Source of the DNA: an uncultured Clostridia bacterium
GTDB taxonomy: Bacteria > Bacillota > Clostridia > Oscillospirales > Acutalibacteraceae
DNA length: 64,000 nt
Direction: 5' to 3'
Assembly: GCA_947595635.1 (NCBI GenBank)
Contig: CANQEU010000001.1
Coordinates: 54,065 to 118,064, forward strand
Made by a program: the position numbers and the translations under genes. The notes under the pieces are model-generated. The model did not search any database. It saw only the letters and a program-made list of their open reading frames with translations, and was not told where the DNA came from. Every line of letters begins with the position of its first letter. Position 1 is the stretch's first letter. Positions 46,282 through 55,466 of this stretch are shown here, piece after piece.

Positions 46282-48999
46282 ATGATGAAAAAAGCAAAAT
46301 CAAAATTGGCTAAGCTTACGGCTTCCCTGCTTATAGTTTCAGCTATGCTTTTCGCCGGCTCGGCAACGGCGTCAGCTGCGACTGTATCCTACGGCGTAAG
46401 CGGCGAGCTCTCCGCTGATTCTCAAACAGACAGCGGCGCGACGGTAACCGCGACTGTCAAAAACGCCAACTACTATGATATAGACGGCGTTAATTACAAG
46501 GTTTCCGTTTCCGACAATGCGGAGATCTCGGGAGAAACTCAAAAAACAGACGTATCTCTTCAGTCGGAGCAAAGCGACAGCATGACCGTAAATGTTTCAC
46601 TAAAAGCCGAGAACCCATCTGACACGACCCCTGATGCGAGCGAGCCTGCCACGGAAAGCGCGGCGACAAACCCCGAACCGACTCAGCCGGCAACGTCCCC
46701 GTCCGACAGCGGCAAGGATAACGGCAATAACGGCGGCACGACCGTCACGGACGGTAAAACCGCGCAGCAGAGTACAATAAAAACCGGCGATGATTCGCTC
46801 ATCGGAGTTATTGCTCTGCTTATCGCCGTAATGCTTATCTCTGCGTCAACGGTTCTCGTGATTGTAAAAAAGAACAGGCGTATGATGTCCATAATGCTCT
46901 GCCTTACCCTTGCTTCGTCCGTTTTGGCGGTATCAGCGCCTATGCTGAACGCAAAGGCAGCCGACGAGAGCACATATACCGTTATAGAGGATAAGCTGGA
47001 GCTTAAATTTGCGGACGAGACGGTAACGGTGACGCTAACAGTTGAATTCCCCGAACAGCCGGAGATACACGACAACACCGAGGCGGATATAAAGGCTCTC
47101 AACAATGGCGACGCGACAATTCTCAGATACAGAGATTCAAATGAGGTATCGTTCATAAACGGCCGCTATACGGATTACAAGGTCACTAACTGGGAAACCG
47201 CATTAAGCTCTCTCCTGGCAGTCAAAACACTTTTAAATGCAAGTGAAAACGATATAGAAATAAACCCCGTAAGGATTGACGTTACGGACAACGGAGATAC
47301 ATATTACACCTTTGAGCAAACACAGGGTCTTGCAACAGTTTCCGACGCGTTCTTAAAGATAGGCGTTGACAAAGACGGCAACACCCTTTGCCTTTCAAGC
47401 TCGATAAACCCCGAAGCTACAAGGGTAGATGTTTCGGAGGACGACATAGATGTATCTAAAGAAAAAGCAAATGAGATCGCCGAAGATTACTGCGAGCAGC
47501 ACGATTATCATATTGCTTACGACGGACAGACAGCGCCCGTGATACATAAAAACGGCAAGCTTGCCGTCTGCTGGGTATTTTATCTGAAAGCAAACGCTTC
47601 ATCAGACAGTGAGAACACATATTTAAAAATATATATTAACGCCGAAACCGGAGAGGTGTTTGACACGTTATCCGCTTCAAGCATAGACGCCTACGACAGC
47701 GGCGAATATAACAATGATGTTTACTTTAAAGTTGAAACTCAAAATATGACCTTCACTGACCGCTTTAACAGAACCGTCGAGCTGCCTGTCGCAAAGGACA
47801 GCGACGGATACTATTTTATTGATACAGAGCGTAAAATAATCTGCATTGATACCGCAACCTCATACAACACAGATAAAGATTTGCTGATTGGCGTATATCC
47901 GTATCATTTTGACGGAGTTGACAGTGTTGACCCAATCCTCGTCACAGTTTTTGAAAACATGAGAAAGGTTTACGACGCTTACAAGGCGCACGGCATAACC
48001 TCGATAGACGGCATGGGTATTCCGCTTGCCGTCGGCTACGGCTATATCGCCGAAGGACAAGAAAGCTCGGGCGCGTGCTATGTTTCAAATACGGGCGGCT
48101 TCGGCTGCTTCGAGTTCGGTAAAACGGACGTCAGCATCGCCATTGATACGGCGGCGCACGAGTACGGACACGCGATAAGGAACTCGTACAACTGCGCGGG
48201 AACATATGCTAACAATACGGGAGTTATCGAGGAGTCATACGGCGATATTTTCGGAAACCTGATTGAAATGACGATCGACCCCGAAAACGCGGATATGGAA
48301 ACCTGGCTTTTGGGCGAGGAATCCGGCTCACCGGTGCGCTGTATGGCAAATCCGCACAGCTATCATCAGCCCGAGTATATAGGCGATGTTTACTACTCGA
48401 TGAATTCCTTATACACCGACGGTAACAATATCGACGACCGCGGCGGTACACATACAAACAACTCGGTTCTCTCTTACACCTGCTATCAGATGACGCAAAA
48501 CGGAATAAGCCTTGAGGATAACTTCAGCATATGGAAAAACACCATATACACTCTTGCTCCTTTAAGCGAATTTAATGAGGTCGCCGAGATGGTGCGGTAT
48601 TCAATGAAGCGACTTGGCTTTGCCGACAAGCTCGACACGGTAAACTCTATATTTGACGAGGCGCATCTTGAAAACGACACCACCTCATGGGAGGGCAATG
48701 ACCGCCCCGACGGAGCTGTAAAGATTACTCTCAGCGCGACAAACGTTCCGGACGATTTCGTCTGGGCGGGAACTATAATAATGACGTCACCACAGGGCGG
48801 TATAACGGCAATGTATCTGACTCATGACAAAAACAATGTCGCTCAGGGATACCTGTATCCGGGAACAAAAATCGCGGTCATATGTGCGTTCAAACGCGGT
48901 GACGAGTCTCGCGCTTCCGCTGTCTATGAAGACGAATTGAGCACGGATATGTCATTCTCCGTGGATTTTAACACGGTTCCCGAAACTTCTGCCGCATAA
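46282..48999 (+). CDS. Thermolysin-like M4 metallopeptidase with atypical two-part membrane N terminus
   Basis: 905 aa from ATG at 46282 (GAAAGGGTGA upstream). Signal peptide 1-32 (ASLLIVSAMLFAGSATASAA). A small extracellular domain 33-110 is followed by a Pro/Thr/Ser linker, then TIKTGDDSLIG, helix 172-194 and KKNRR, which resembles a degenerate sortase signal. Then MMSIMLCLTLASSVLAVSAP, like a second signal peptide. FTP/PepSY-like propeptide about 270-460. Catalytic domain: zinc ligands in HEYGHAIRN (His near 626) and Glu in EESYGDIFG; active-site His region near DRGGTHTNNSVLSY. The gene reads like two secreted-protein genes fused in frame. It probably degrades proteins outside the cell. 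Its GC content is higher than neighbouring genes. Confidence 0.9.
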   Translation: MMKKAKSKLAKLTASLLIVSAMLFAGSATASAATVSYGVSGELSADSQTDSGATVTATVKNANYYDIDGVNYKVSVSDNAEISGETQKTDVSLQSEQSDSMTVNVSLKAENPSDTTPDASEPATESAATNPEPTQPATSPSDSGKDNGNNGGTTVTDGKTAQQSTIKTGDDSLIGVIALLIAVMLISASTVLVIVKKNRRMMSIMLCLTLASSVLAVSAPMLNAKAADESTYTVIEDKLELKFADETVTVTLTVEFPEQPEIHDNTEADIKALNNGDATILRYRDSNEVSFINGRYTDYKVTNWETALSSLLAVKTLLNASENDIEINPVRIDVTDNGDTYYTFEQTQGLATVSDAFLKIGVDKDGNTLCLSSSINPEATRVDVSEDDIDVSKEKANEIAEDYCEQHDYHIAYDGQTAPVIHKNGKLAVCWVFYLKANASSDSENTYLKIYINAETGEVFDTLSASSIDAYDSGEYNNDVYFKVETQNMTFTDRFNRTVELPVAKDSDGYYFIDTERKIICIDTATSYNTDKDLLIGVYPYHFDGVDSVDPILVTVFENMRKVYDAYKAHGITSIDGMGIPLAVGYGYIAEGQESSGACYVSNTGGFGCFEFGKTDVSIAIDTAAHEYGHAIRNSYNCAGTYANNTGVIEESYGDIFGNLIEMTIDPENADMETWLLGEESGSPVRCMANPHSYHQPEYIGDVYYSMNSLYTDGNNIDDRGGTHTNNSVLSYTCYQMTQNGISLEDNFSIWKNTIYTLAPLSEFNEVAEMVRYSMKRLGFADKLDTVNSIFDEAHLENDTTSWEGNDRPDGAVKITLSATNVPDDFVWAGTIIMTSPQGGITAMYLTHDKNNVAQGYLYPGTKIAVICAFKRGDESRASAVYEDELSTDMSFSVDFNTVPETSAA

Positions 49000-49042
49000 C
49001 CGGCATCAGTTACCTGATTATAAAAATATAGATATTAAGTAA

Positions 49043-49071
49043 GTCGGCTGCCCGTTAGTTGAGCAGCCGAC
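49043..49071. terminator. Hairpin downstream of metalloprotease gene
   Basis: GTCGGCTGC / GCAGCCGAC, 9-bp arms with an 11-nt loop; no real U-run. First of three hairpins between convergent genes. Confidence 0.5.
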
Positions 49072-49124
49072 CTCTTACACCGCCGTGCTGCCGTTAGGTA
49101 GACGGAGGTTCAAAACTAAAAGCA

Positions 49125-49179
49125 ATACCTTGTATCTGTGGGGCTTGTTGCCATATCCCACTGATACAAGGTATTTTTT
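49125..49179 (+). terminator. Terminator of metalloprotease gene
   Basis: ATACCTTGTATC / GATACAAGGTAT outer stem plus inner GTGGG/CCCAC pairing, followed by TTTTTTA. Confidence 0.85.
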
Positions 49180-49200
49180 ATAATGACGCCTATGCAAAAT

Positions 49201-49229
49201 AAGGCTGTCGGATATTTTCCGACAGCCTT
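49201..49229 (-). terminator. Terminator of histidine kinase gene
   Basis: AAGGCTGTCGGA / TCCGACAGCCTT with a short loop; on the minus strand ATTTTGC follows. 32 bp after the kinase stop. Confidence 0.8.
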
Positions 49230-49260
49230 ATCATCTGTTTGCACACTATCTTTGCAATGC

Positions 49261-51165
49261 TTACTGATTTTCATTTTTGTCATCATATTCGCCTGATAAA
49301 GAAAAGGTTGTCATAACCGAAAAAATGTTGTTTTCCTTATCTATCTTGAGTACGCCGTTATATTTTTCAGCGACGCTTCTCATATTTTCAAGCCCATAGC
49401 TGCGGCGGTCGTCCTCTTTTTTCTCATCCTCGCAATAGCTGTTTTTACATCCGATAAACAGGAAGTTACCGTCAAGACTTATAATTATCTCCAAAAATTT
49501 ATTCTCGCCGCTGCCAAGCTTTGCGCAGGCATTCACCGCGTTTTCAAGCATATTTGTAAGGAAAACGCACAGATCCCTGTCGGGGATAGGAATACTTTGC
49601 GGAATATTAAATTTATGCTGAACATTTACCCCCATTGCCTTTGCCCTGTCTAAATACGACCCGACAAGAATGTTTATCATATTATTTTTGCTGTATCTGC
49701 CGGACGGCAGCTTTGAAAACTGACCCTCAAGCGACGAAATATATTGCTGAGCCCTTTCAATTTCATTATTGCGAAGCATTCCGTCAAGTGCAAGAATGTG
49801 ATGTCTTATTTCATGCTGAGCCGCTGCAGTAATATTCTCCGATTCCTCCATACGGCGGTAGCTCAAAACGGCAATTCTGTTGCGCTCCCTGAGTGTAGTT
49901 ACCTTCTCCTGCGTCAGCAATATCCTTTTTATAAAATTGATAACAACAACTATAACAGCCATAACCGCAACGACCTCGGAAATAATCGGCACGAATATTG
50001 AGCTTTCAAAAGAGAGCAGAGCTGAATAGAACAAAGACATATTTGCCTTCCAGAAATCAAGCTCTATCATAATCCGCAATGCCAAAACGATAAACGTAAT
50101 TACAAAGTAATACTTTTTTATATTCCTGTTTTTTCGTGTTATAACAAGCTCGATTACGGTAAGAATGAATGTTACGGCAAAAACAATCATTTCTATTGCT
50201 CCAAGCATACTAAGGTCTATCGAAGCGCTTGAATTGTTGAAAATAAACTTAAAGATACACTCAAAAAGAACCCAAATCACGGTTGTTGATGCAAGAGCGT
50301 ATTTACGCCAGCTTGAAAGCTCTAAGGCGATATATAACAGCAACGGAGCAATATATATGTCAGTTAAGAACGATAGATCCAAATACTTCGTGAGTATGCT
50401 GTAAGAGCCGGGATACGAGATATAAACCTTGTCTATAAACAAAAGCAGGAAGAAAAGCGCAAGCAGCAAAATCTTGTAATTCGGTCGCTCGCTCGACTTA
50501 TCGAATGTAAATATCAAAAGGATAATAACAAGGAATATAGCGCACAGCGTCATCACGGCAACCGGCACGACGGTGTTGGTCGTCGCCACTGCCATATCGG
50601 TCTGCTCACCGCAAAGATACAAAAAAGGCAAATAGGCGGCGGTTGCATCTTTGCTGTAATAACTAATTATCGACATAGTCTTCCCGACGTAATCCTCCGG
50701 CAGTGACACACGAATGTCATCTCCGCCGTTTTCATAAACGTTTTGCTTGGGAATAGTATTCTCGTTAAACAGCAAAAATCCGCCCGAATTTCTCTTGTCC
50801 CCCTGAATATTCGCATATATAAGCTTGCCGTCGATAAACAATTCGCTTCCGATCATATCGGGATCGTAAACAAAAACATCAAGGCTTGGATAATAAATAT
50901 CAGAGTCCTCAAGGGTCATCGTCATTTTAACGGCGTCCGCGTGTCCGCCCTTTATGACCATTGAGTATTCCTGTGAGGTGTCAAGAGCCGTGTCAGACAT
51001 TTCATTGCCAACAAGCTTTTCATATTGAACCGGAACAGTGTCATAAAGCGTCTGAATCTTAACAACCGGCTTGCAGAGCAACGTTATAACAATCAAGACA
51101 AAGGTTACAGCAAGTATTATTGCCGCCATGCCGACAATATAATGCGCTTTTCTTTTCTTCACCAT
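49261..51165 (-). CDS. GHKL-type sensor histidine kinase with 7TM-DISM-like sensor
   Basis: 634 aa. TM1 near 10-32, extracytoplasmic domain to about 190 (DIRVSLPEDYVGKTMSIISY), then about seven TM helices 200-410. Cytosolic part: phospho-acceptor region AAAQHEIRHHILALDG near residue 458, ATPase motifs LTNMLENAVNACAKLG (N-box) and RRSYGLENMRSVAEKY (G-box), as in AgrC/LytS-like kinases paired with LytTR regulators. The nearest LytTR regulator is at 45.3 kb. It lies 73 bp downstream of, and on the same strand as, the SpoIIE phosphatase gene, with no terminator between them, so read-through is likely. Confidence 0.88.
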   Translation of the reverse strand: MVKKRKAHYIVGMAAIILAVTFVLIVITLLCKPVVKIQTLYDTVPVQYEKLVGNEMSDTALDTSQEYSMVIKGGHADAVKMTMTLEDSDIYYPSLDVFVYDPDMIGSELFIDGKLIYANIQGDKRNSGGFLLFNENTIPKQNVYENGGDDIRVSLPEDYVGKTMSIISYYSKDATAAYLPFLYLCGEQTDMAVATTNTVVPVAVMTLCAIFLVIILLIFTFDKSSERPNYKILLLALFFLLLFIDKVYISYPGSYSILTKYLDLSFLTDIYIAPLLLYIALELSSWRKYALASTTVIWVLFECIFKFIFNNSSASIDLSMLGAIEMIVFAVTFILTVIELVITRKNRNIKKYYFVITFIVLALRIMIELDFWKANMSLFYSALLSFESSIFVPIISEVVAVMAVIVVVINFIKRILLTQEKVTTLRERNRIAVLSYRRMEESENITAAAQHEIRHHILALDGMLRNNEIERAQQYISSLEGQFSKLPSGRYSKNNMINILVGSYLDRAKAMGVNVQHKFNIPQSIPIPDRDLCVFLTNMLENAVNACAKLGSGENKFLEIIISLDGNFLFIGCKNSYCEDEKKEDDRRSYGLENMRSVAEKYNGVLKIDKENNIFSVMTTFSLSGEYDDKNENQ

Positions 51166-51238
51166 AATTACACAACCTTTTTAATTCCATATATTTATTC
51201 AATAATCTTGAAGCGATATTTCTCATTTAACGCTCAGG

Positions 51239-54076
51239 CTATTTCAGCTCAAGTGTGACATTTAAAATATTTTTACCGTCTTTTCTGCTGTATTCAATCT
51301 TTTTTGACATATGCTTAACAATATAAATACCAAGTCCGCCAACCTGCCGCTCATCGGCAGACAGCGTAATGTCCGGCGAATGAGCGTCCTCAAGCGGATT
51401 ATAGGCAATGCCGTCATCCTCAAAAACAAGCTTAAGAGCGGATTTTTCTATACTGTATGAAATAGAAGCGTTCTCTGCGCCGCTGTAATTTACTATATTT
51501 GAGTAAATCTCGTCAATCGCTATGTTGACCTTGCCGGAAATTTGAGGAAGGACATTGAGCTTTTCTGTGAGATGCTCGGCAAACTCAGTTACAGCCTCCG
51601 CCGAATTAAATTTCGGTCTGAAAAAGAGCTTATCCTCTCCCCTTATGAATTTAACGGCAAAGGCAAGCATTGTCATATCGTCAAACTGCGGCGCGTCCGC
51701 AACAAAACGGTCAACGTCTGTCTTTACGGTCTCACACAGCTTTTTTACGTTTGCCGAATCATCGGCATTTGAATTTAAAAGATTTAAAAGTCTTTCTTCT
51801 CCATAAAGCTGCTCGCTGTCATTGGTTGCTTCCGTAACGCCGTCGGTATACAAATAAATCATATCGCCGGGCAAAAGCCGAAGCTCGTTTTTGCTGTATT
51901 TTATTCCGTCTAAGCCAGCGAGAACAAATCCGGAGCGGCCCTTTAAATATTCAAAGCTTCCGTTTGAGCGCTTTATAAGCGGCGGATTATGCCCCGCGTT
52001 TGAGTAGCTTATAACGCCTGTTTTCAAATCAGCTATTGCCATCCAAGCAGTAACAAACATACCAGCATCGTTATTTTCACACAGCTTTTTATTGGCCTCA
52101 GTGAATATATCGTTTACATCCATTCCGCTTTCTGCAAGGTCTTTTATGGTGGTCTTTGCTCTCATCATAAACATAGCCGCGCCTATGCCCTTGCCGGAAA
52201 CGTCAGCTATAAGAAACGCTACCTTTGACTCTCCGCCTATCATATAAAAATCGTAAAAATCTCCGCCTACCTCTTTAGCGGTAAACATCTGAGCGAATAT
52301 ATCAAAATCCTTTCTGTTCGGATAAGGCGGAAATACGGACGGCAGAGCCGAATGCTGTATTTGCTTTGCAAATTCAAGCTCGGCGTCTATTCTTGCCTCC
52401 GCCTCGCTTATATACCTTTTAAGAGTATCGACAGTTAAGTTAATGTCGTCCGACAGAGAGGCAAATTCTTCATTCTCTCTGACGTCAACGGTCACGTTCA
52501 GGTTTCCGTCGGTAATCTTCGACAAAGCGCCGTTGACTCGCTGCAAATTGTCTATAATTATTATCTTTATCAGGAAATATACAAGAACGAACAGTGCGGA
52601 GAAAATCAAAATCTCGGTAAACAGACTGAGATAAACTGATACATCGCACATAAACTGAGCTTCGTCTACAGGTATAGCACCCAAAATGTAATACCCTTCA
52701 GCGACGGTGTATGCGGCTATATAGCGCTCGCCGTCTATCTCAAGATTATATGTCTCCTCCACGCTCATATTTTTGGGGTCAATATCAACGCCAAGCTCCA
52801 TTAAATTTTCGCCTGAGTATTTCCCCTCGCTGCATATATTCCATCTTTTGTTGCAAATAATTATAAAGCCCCTGTTGCCGATATGGCGGTTACGAGATAT
52901 TTTACCGATTGTGCTTCTTATATCGTCGCTAAACTCAGCTTCGTCATAGCCAATTTGCAGAAATGCTCCGTTATAAAGAGCTTCGGCTGCATATTTTCTC
53001 GGCAAAGCACCTTCAAACGACTGCGGCTGATATGCCTGAACATACTCCTCCTCGCCGTTGCCCATATGAAGCATAAAGTCCTTTGACTGTTCGCCGCTGT
53101 TCATATCAAATCCAATATACTTTTTTTCGCTTGAATTTGATATTATACCGTCCGAGCCGATTATGGATATTTCCGCAACGGAAAAATCTTCGGCTATATC
53201 TTTAAGGCGCTCAGCGCTCTTGTCTTTAAGCGATAAGTATTCCTTTTTTATATCCCTTGCCTTTTTAAGCAGGTTTTCATCGGAAACATCGGTTATATCC
53301 TTGTGAACATCATTGATATTTTTTTGAATAACGGTAGTAGTCTCAGTGTCTGACATACGGCTTTGCAAAACATAAGTAAAGGTGCTTGTAAGAATATAAG
53401 CAACTAAAATACATATAAACAGGCGAATTTGAAAAACGTTTGATATTTGCTTTTTGCTTTTTTCGTTTTTTCGCCTTTCCCTGCTGATAATGGAAATAAC
53501 AAGCATCGCGGCTCCTGCCGAAACAGCGTTGCAGCATATCATAGGAATAGAGGCGGCACGGACAAACGAAAAAGCCTTTACAACGTCGTTCATATTTGTG
53601 AAGAAAATCATAAGCATATGTATTACTTCACAAATAACGCCGACTCCAATGCCGTATGCCCAGGACGGCTTTTTGTCGTCAAACATATATTTGCGCAGCA
53701 AAGCGGCAATTAAGCCGGATATTACCGTCGAAACAGAGCAGGCTATCTGCGTATATTCGCCGGTAAGACCGAAGAACACGGAAAAAAAGCGGTACGCTCC
53801 GCCGATAAGGCCGGCGATTATGCCGGCAGGAGCTCCGAAAATAAGTCCTGCGCAAATCGGCGCCGAATCGCGAACATTCGTTATTACGCCTTCTCCAATA
53901 TCAACTCCGGCAAGGCTTGTGCTTGCGAATATCGCCATCGCTCCGAACAAAACTCCGAACAATATCTGCTTCTTGTTTTTTCCGATTTTACCAAACGCGG
54001 TTTTTTTATCGACAATGTAAATTATTATCGCTAAAGCCGAATTTAACAATGCTGTAAACAGCAATTTTAAAATCAT
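51239..54076 (-). CDS. 5TM-LytS-type sensor SpoIIE-family phosphatase with C-terminal ATPase-like domain
   Basis: 945 aa. N terminus: five to six helices of the LytS/YhcK 5TM receptor type (NVRDSAPICAGLIFGAPAGI). Then a TM-flanked extracellular dCache-like region 225-475, HAMP about 500-550 (RVNGALSKITDGNLNVTVDV), PP2C domain 560-790 (AKEVGGDFYDFY, IADVSGKGIGAAMFMM, SNAGHNPPL, YTDGVTEATND), and a RsbW-like domain 810-945 (AIDEIYSNIVNYSG, EDDGIAYNPL, GGLGIYIVK). It is a larger paralogue of the phosphatase at 11.5 kb. Its probable substrate is the STAS protein encoded divergently at 54.9 kb. Ligand sensed is unknown. Confidence 0.92.
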   Translation of the reverse strand: MILKLLFTALLNSALAIIIYIVDKKTAFGKIGKNKKQILFGVLFGAMAIFASTSLAGVDIGEGVITNVRDSAPICAGLIFGAPAGIIAGLIGGAYRFFSVFFGLTGEYTQIACSVSTVISGLIAALLRKYMFDDKKPSWAYGIGVGVICEVIHMLMIFFTNMNDVVKAFSFVRAASIPMICCNAVSAGAAMLVISIISRERRKNEKSKKQISNVFQIRLFICILVAYILTSTFTYVLQSRMSDTETTTVIQKNINDVHKDITDVSDENLLKKARDIKKEYLSLKDKSAERLKDIAEDFSVAEISIIGSDGIISNSSEKKYIGFDMNSGEQSKDFMLHMGNGEEEYVQAYQPQSFEGALPRKYAAEALYNGAFLQIGYDEAEFSDDIRSTIGKISRNRHIGNRGFIIICNKRWNICSEGKYSGENLMELGVDIDPKNMSVEETYNLEIDGERYIAAYTVAEGYYILGAIPVDEAQFMCDVSVYLSLFTEILIFSALFVLVYFLIKIIIIDNLQRVNGALSKITDGNLNVTVDVRENEEFASLSDDINLTVDTLKRYISEAEARIDAELEFAKQIQHSALPSVFPPYPNRKDFDIFAQMFTAKEVGGDFYDFYMIGGESKVAFLIADVSGKGIGAAMFMMRAKTTIKDLAESGMDVNDIFTEANKKLCENNDAGMFVTAWMAIADLKTGVISYSNAGHNPPLIKRSNGSFEYLKGRSGFVLAGLDGIKYSKNELRLLPGDMIYLYTDGVTEATNDSEQLYGEERLLNLLNSNADDSANVKKLCETVKTDVDRFVADAPQFDDMTMLAFAVKFIRGEDKLFFRPKFNSAEAVTEFAEHLTEKLNVLPQISGKVNIAIDEIYSNIVNYSGAENASISYSIEKSALKLVFEDDGIAYNPLEDAHSPDITLSADERQVGGLGIYIVKHMSKKIEYSRKDGKNILNVTLELK

Positions 54077-54208
54077 TATTCTATTTCCCCAGTCATTCCC
54101 CAGTCAAATTTTAACTCCTGATTGATTATATCATCTATGCTCTGATTTACACAAGCTTTTTGCGTGAAATGTTCAAAATCCGTCATAAACGGATTTTAAC
54201 GCTATTGA

Positions 54209-54235
54209 AAATCAATAATTTTTGTGATAATATGT
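54209..54235 (+). promoter_or_regulatory. Candidate promoter of ATPase-like/STAS operon
   Basis: TTGAAA, 15 bp, TGTGATAAT extended -10. Spacing is short; prediction is weak. Confidence 0.4.
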
Positions 54236-54270
54236 AAACACTGAATTAAAAATAATGTAATAGATAGGGT

Positions 54271-54335
54271 CGCAGATGTCTGACGCTCCGTGAAAAACGG
54301 CAGGCATCGCAGAACTTCAGCAAGGAGCGATAATA
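54271..54335 (+). promoter_or_regulatory. Structured leader with potential anti-Shine-Dalgarno pairing
   Basis: GATGTCTG (54275-54282) can pair with CAGGCATC (54301-54308), enclosing CCGT-GAAAA-ACGG. Alternatively CGCTCC (54284-54289) pairs perfectly with GGAGCG (54324-54329), covering the ribosome binding site of the gene at 54336. Two exclusive folds suggest translational control. Confidence 0.5.
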
Positions 54336-54935
54336 ATGAAAACGAATGTTCACAAGCTTAAAGGCGACTCACAAGCACTTGAGCTTATACTTGATGAGGC
54401 GCAAAAAACAGCCGAATATAACAATTTAAGCCAAAAGCAGTCGCTGCAGCTCAGACTGTTGGCAGAAGAGCTGATTGGAATGCTGCCTGAGCTTTTAACC
54501 GTAGGAAGCGGCAGCTTTTGGATTGAGAACGAAGGAAGCTCATATGAGATCCACGCCAGTGTTGTAGCCGAGAGCCTTGATTTTTGGGATAAAGAAAATA
54601 TTATAGCCGTATCAAAAAGCGGCAAAAACGCAGCATCGAAGGGAATAATCAATAAAATTCGCCTTGCCGCACGCTCAATGTTCGACGGCTATGCAATGTC
54701 GCTTGAAATGTCCAACACCTCCGACTACAACTTCTATGATATGGGCTCGCTCAACACTCAGACATATTCAAACGCGTGGTCGCTAAAGAACTACCGCGAC
54801 AACCTTGAAGCGCAAAAGCACAAGGAAGAGTGGGATGAGCTTGAAAAATCAGTTATCGCTAACATTGCCGACGATGTTATTGTTGGAATAATAGGCAAAA
54901 AGGTTGATATTATAATCAAGAAAAATTTTGATTAA
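54336..54935 (+). CDS. Putative RsbW/SpoIIAB-like ATPase-fold protein
   Basis: 199 aa soluble protein, AAGGAG upstream. Segment SLQLRLLAEELIGMLPELL near residues 37-55 matches the N-box helix of anti-sigma-type HATPase domains (Glu-Glu in place of E/N). The C terminus is VDIIIKKNF-like, matching the final strand of that fold. DxGxG is not obvious, and the middle (SGKNAASKGIINKIRLAARS) is unusual, so ATP binding is doubtful. It overlaps the region 14 bp before the STAS start and lies opposite a SpoIIE phosphatase, which supports a switch-partner role. Assignment is mostly by context. Confidence 0.6.
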   Translation: MKTNVHKLKGDSQALELILDEAQKTAEYNNLSQKQSLQLRLLAEELIGMLPELLTVGSGSFWIENEGSSYEIHASVVAESLDFWDKENIIAVSKSGKNAASKGIINKIRLAARSMFDGYAMSLEMSNTSDYNFYDMGSLNTQTYSNAWSLKNYRDNLEAQKHKEEWDELEKSVIANIADDVIVGIIGKKVDIIIKKNFD

Positions 54936-54948
54936 GGAGATAAGCAAT

Positions 54949-55254
54949 ATGAAAGTAACAACAGAAATTAAAGATAATGACCTGACTGCCGTAATCGACG
55001 GCAGACTTGACACAACAAGCGCGCCGCAGCTTGACGCGGAAATTTCACCGAAGCTTGACGGTATTAAGTCGCTTACGCTTGATTTTACTAATCTCGCCTA
55101 TATTTCAAGCGCAGGCTTAAGAGTTCTTTTAATGTTCCAGAAGAAGATAAACCAATCAGACGGAAAAATGACTGTCGTTAATCCGAACGAGCTTGTTTCC
55201 GAGGTATTCGAGGTCACGGGCTTTTCAGATATTCTGAACATAGAGAAAAGATAA
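54949..55254 (+). CDS. STAS-domain anti-anti-sigma-type antagonist
   Basis: 101 aa. ATG at 54949 is chosen because AAGGAGA lies 8 nt upstream; a GTG/ATG-like extension of seven codons is unlikely. Signature TLDFTNLAYISSAGLRVLLM with Ser of ISSAGLR as phosphosite, and IDGRLDTTSAPQLDAEI at the start, as in RsbV/SpoIIAA. It is about the same length as, and similar to, the STAS protein of the NRPS operon at 13.5 kb. It is translated from the same message as the ATPase-like protein. Confidence 0.93.
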   Translation: MKVTTEIKDNDLTAVIDGRLDTTSAPQLDAEISPKLDGIKSLTLDFTNLAYISSAGLRVLLMFQKKINQSDGKMTVVNPNELVSEVFEVTGFSDILNIEKR

Positions 55255-55314
55255 AAACTTAAAGCATAGCTTAAACGCTGAAGTTTATTAAATTTGCAGA
55301 CAATATTAAAATTT

Positions 55315-55345
55315 GGCAGGCGGCACAATTTGCCGCCTGCCTTTT
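55315..55345 (+). terminator. Terminator after STAS gene
   Basis: GGCAGGCGGCA-CAATT-TGCCGCCTGCC, 11-bp perfect stem followed by TTTT. Confidence 0.92.
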
Positions 55346-55466
55346 CATGTTTTTTTATAACTCAAGGCGCGTAATTTTCCGTATTTCAGTTATTTTTCTT
55401 GCATTAACGGCATATTTTAAGTATAATAAGATGTAATATTATTTGCAAAAATAACGGAGGAGAAAA

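Noticed and set aside
53454..54020. 188-codon plus-strand ORF
   Set aside because: Antisense to the 5TM region of the SpoIIE phosphatase; composition follows from the hydrophobic helices on the other strand.
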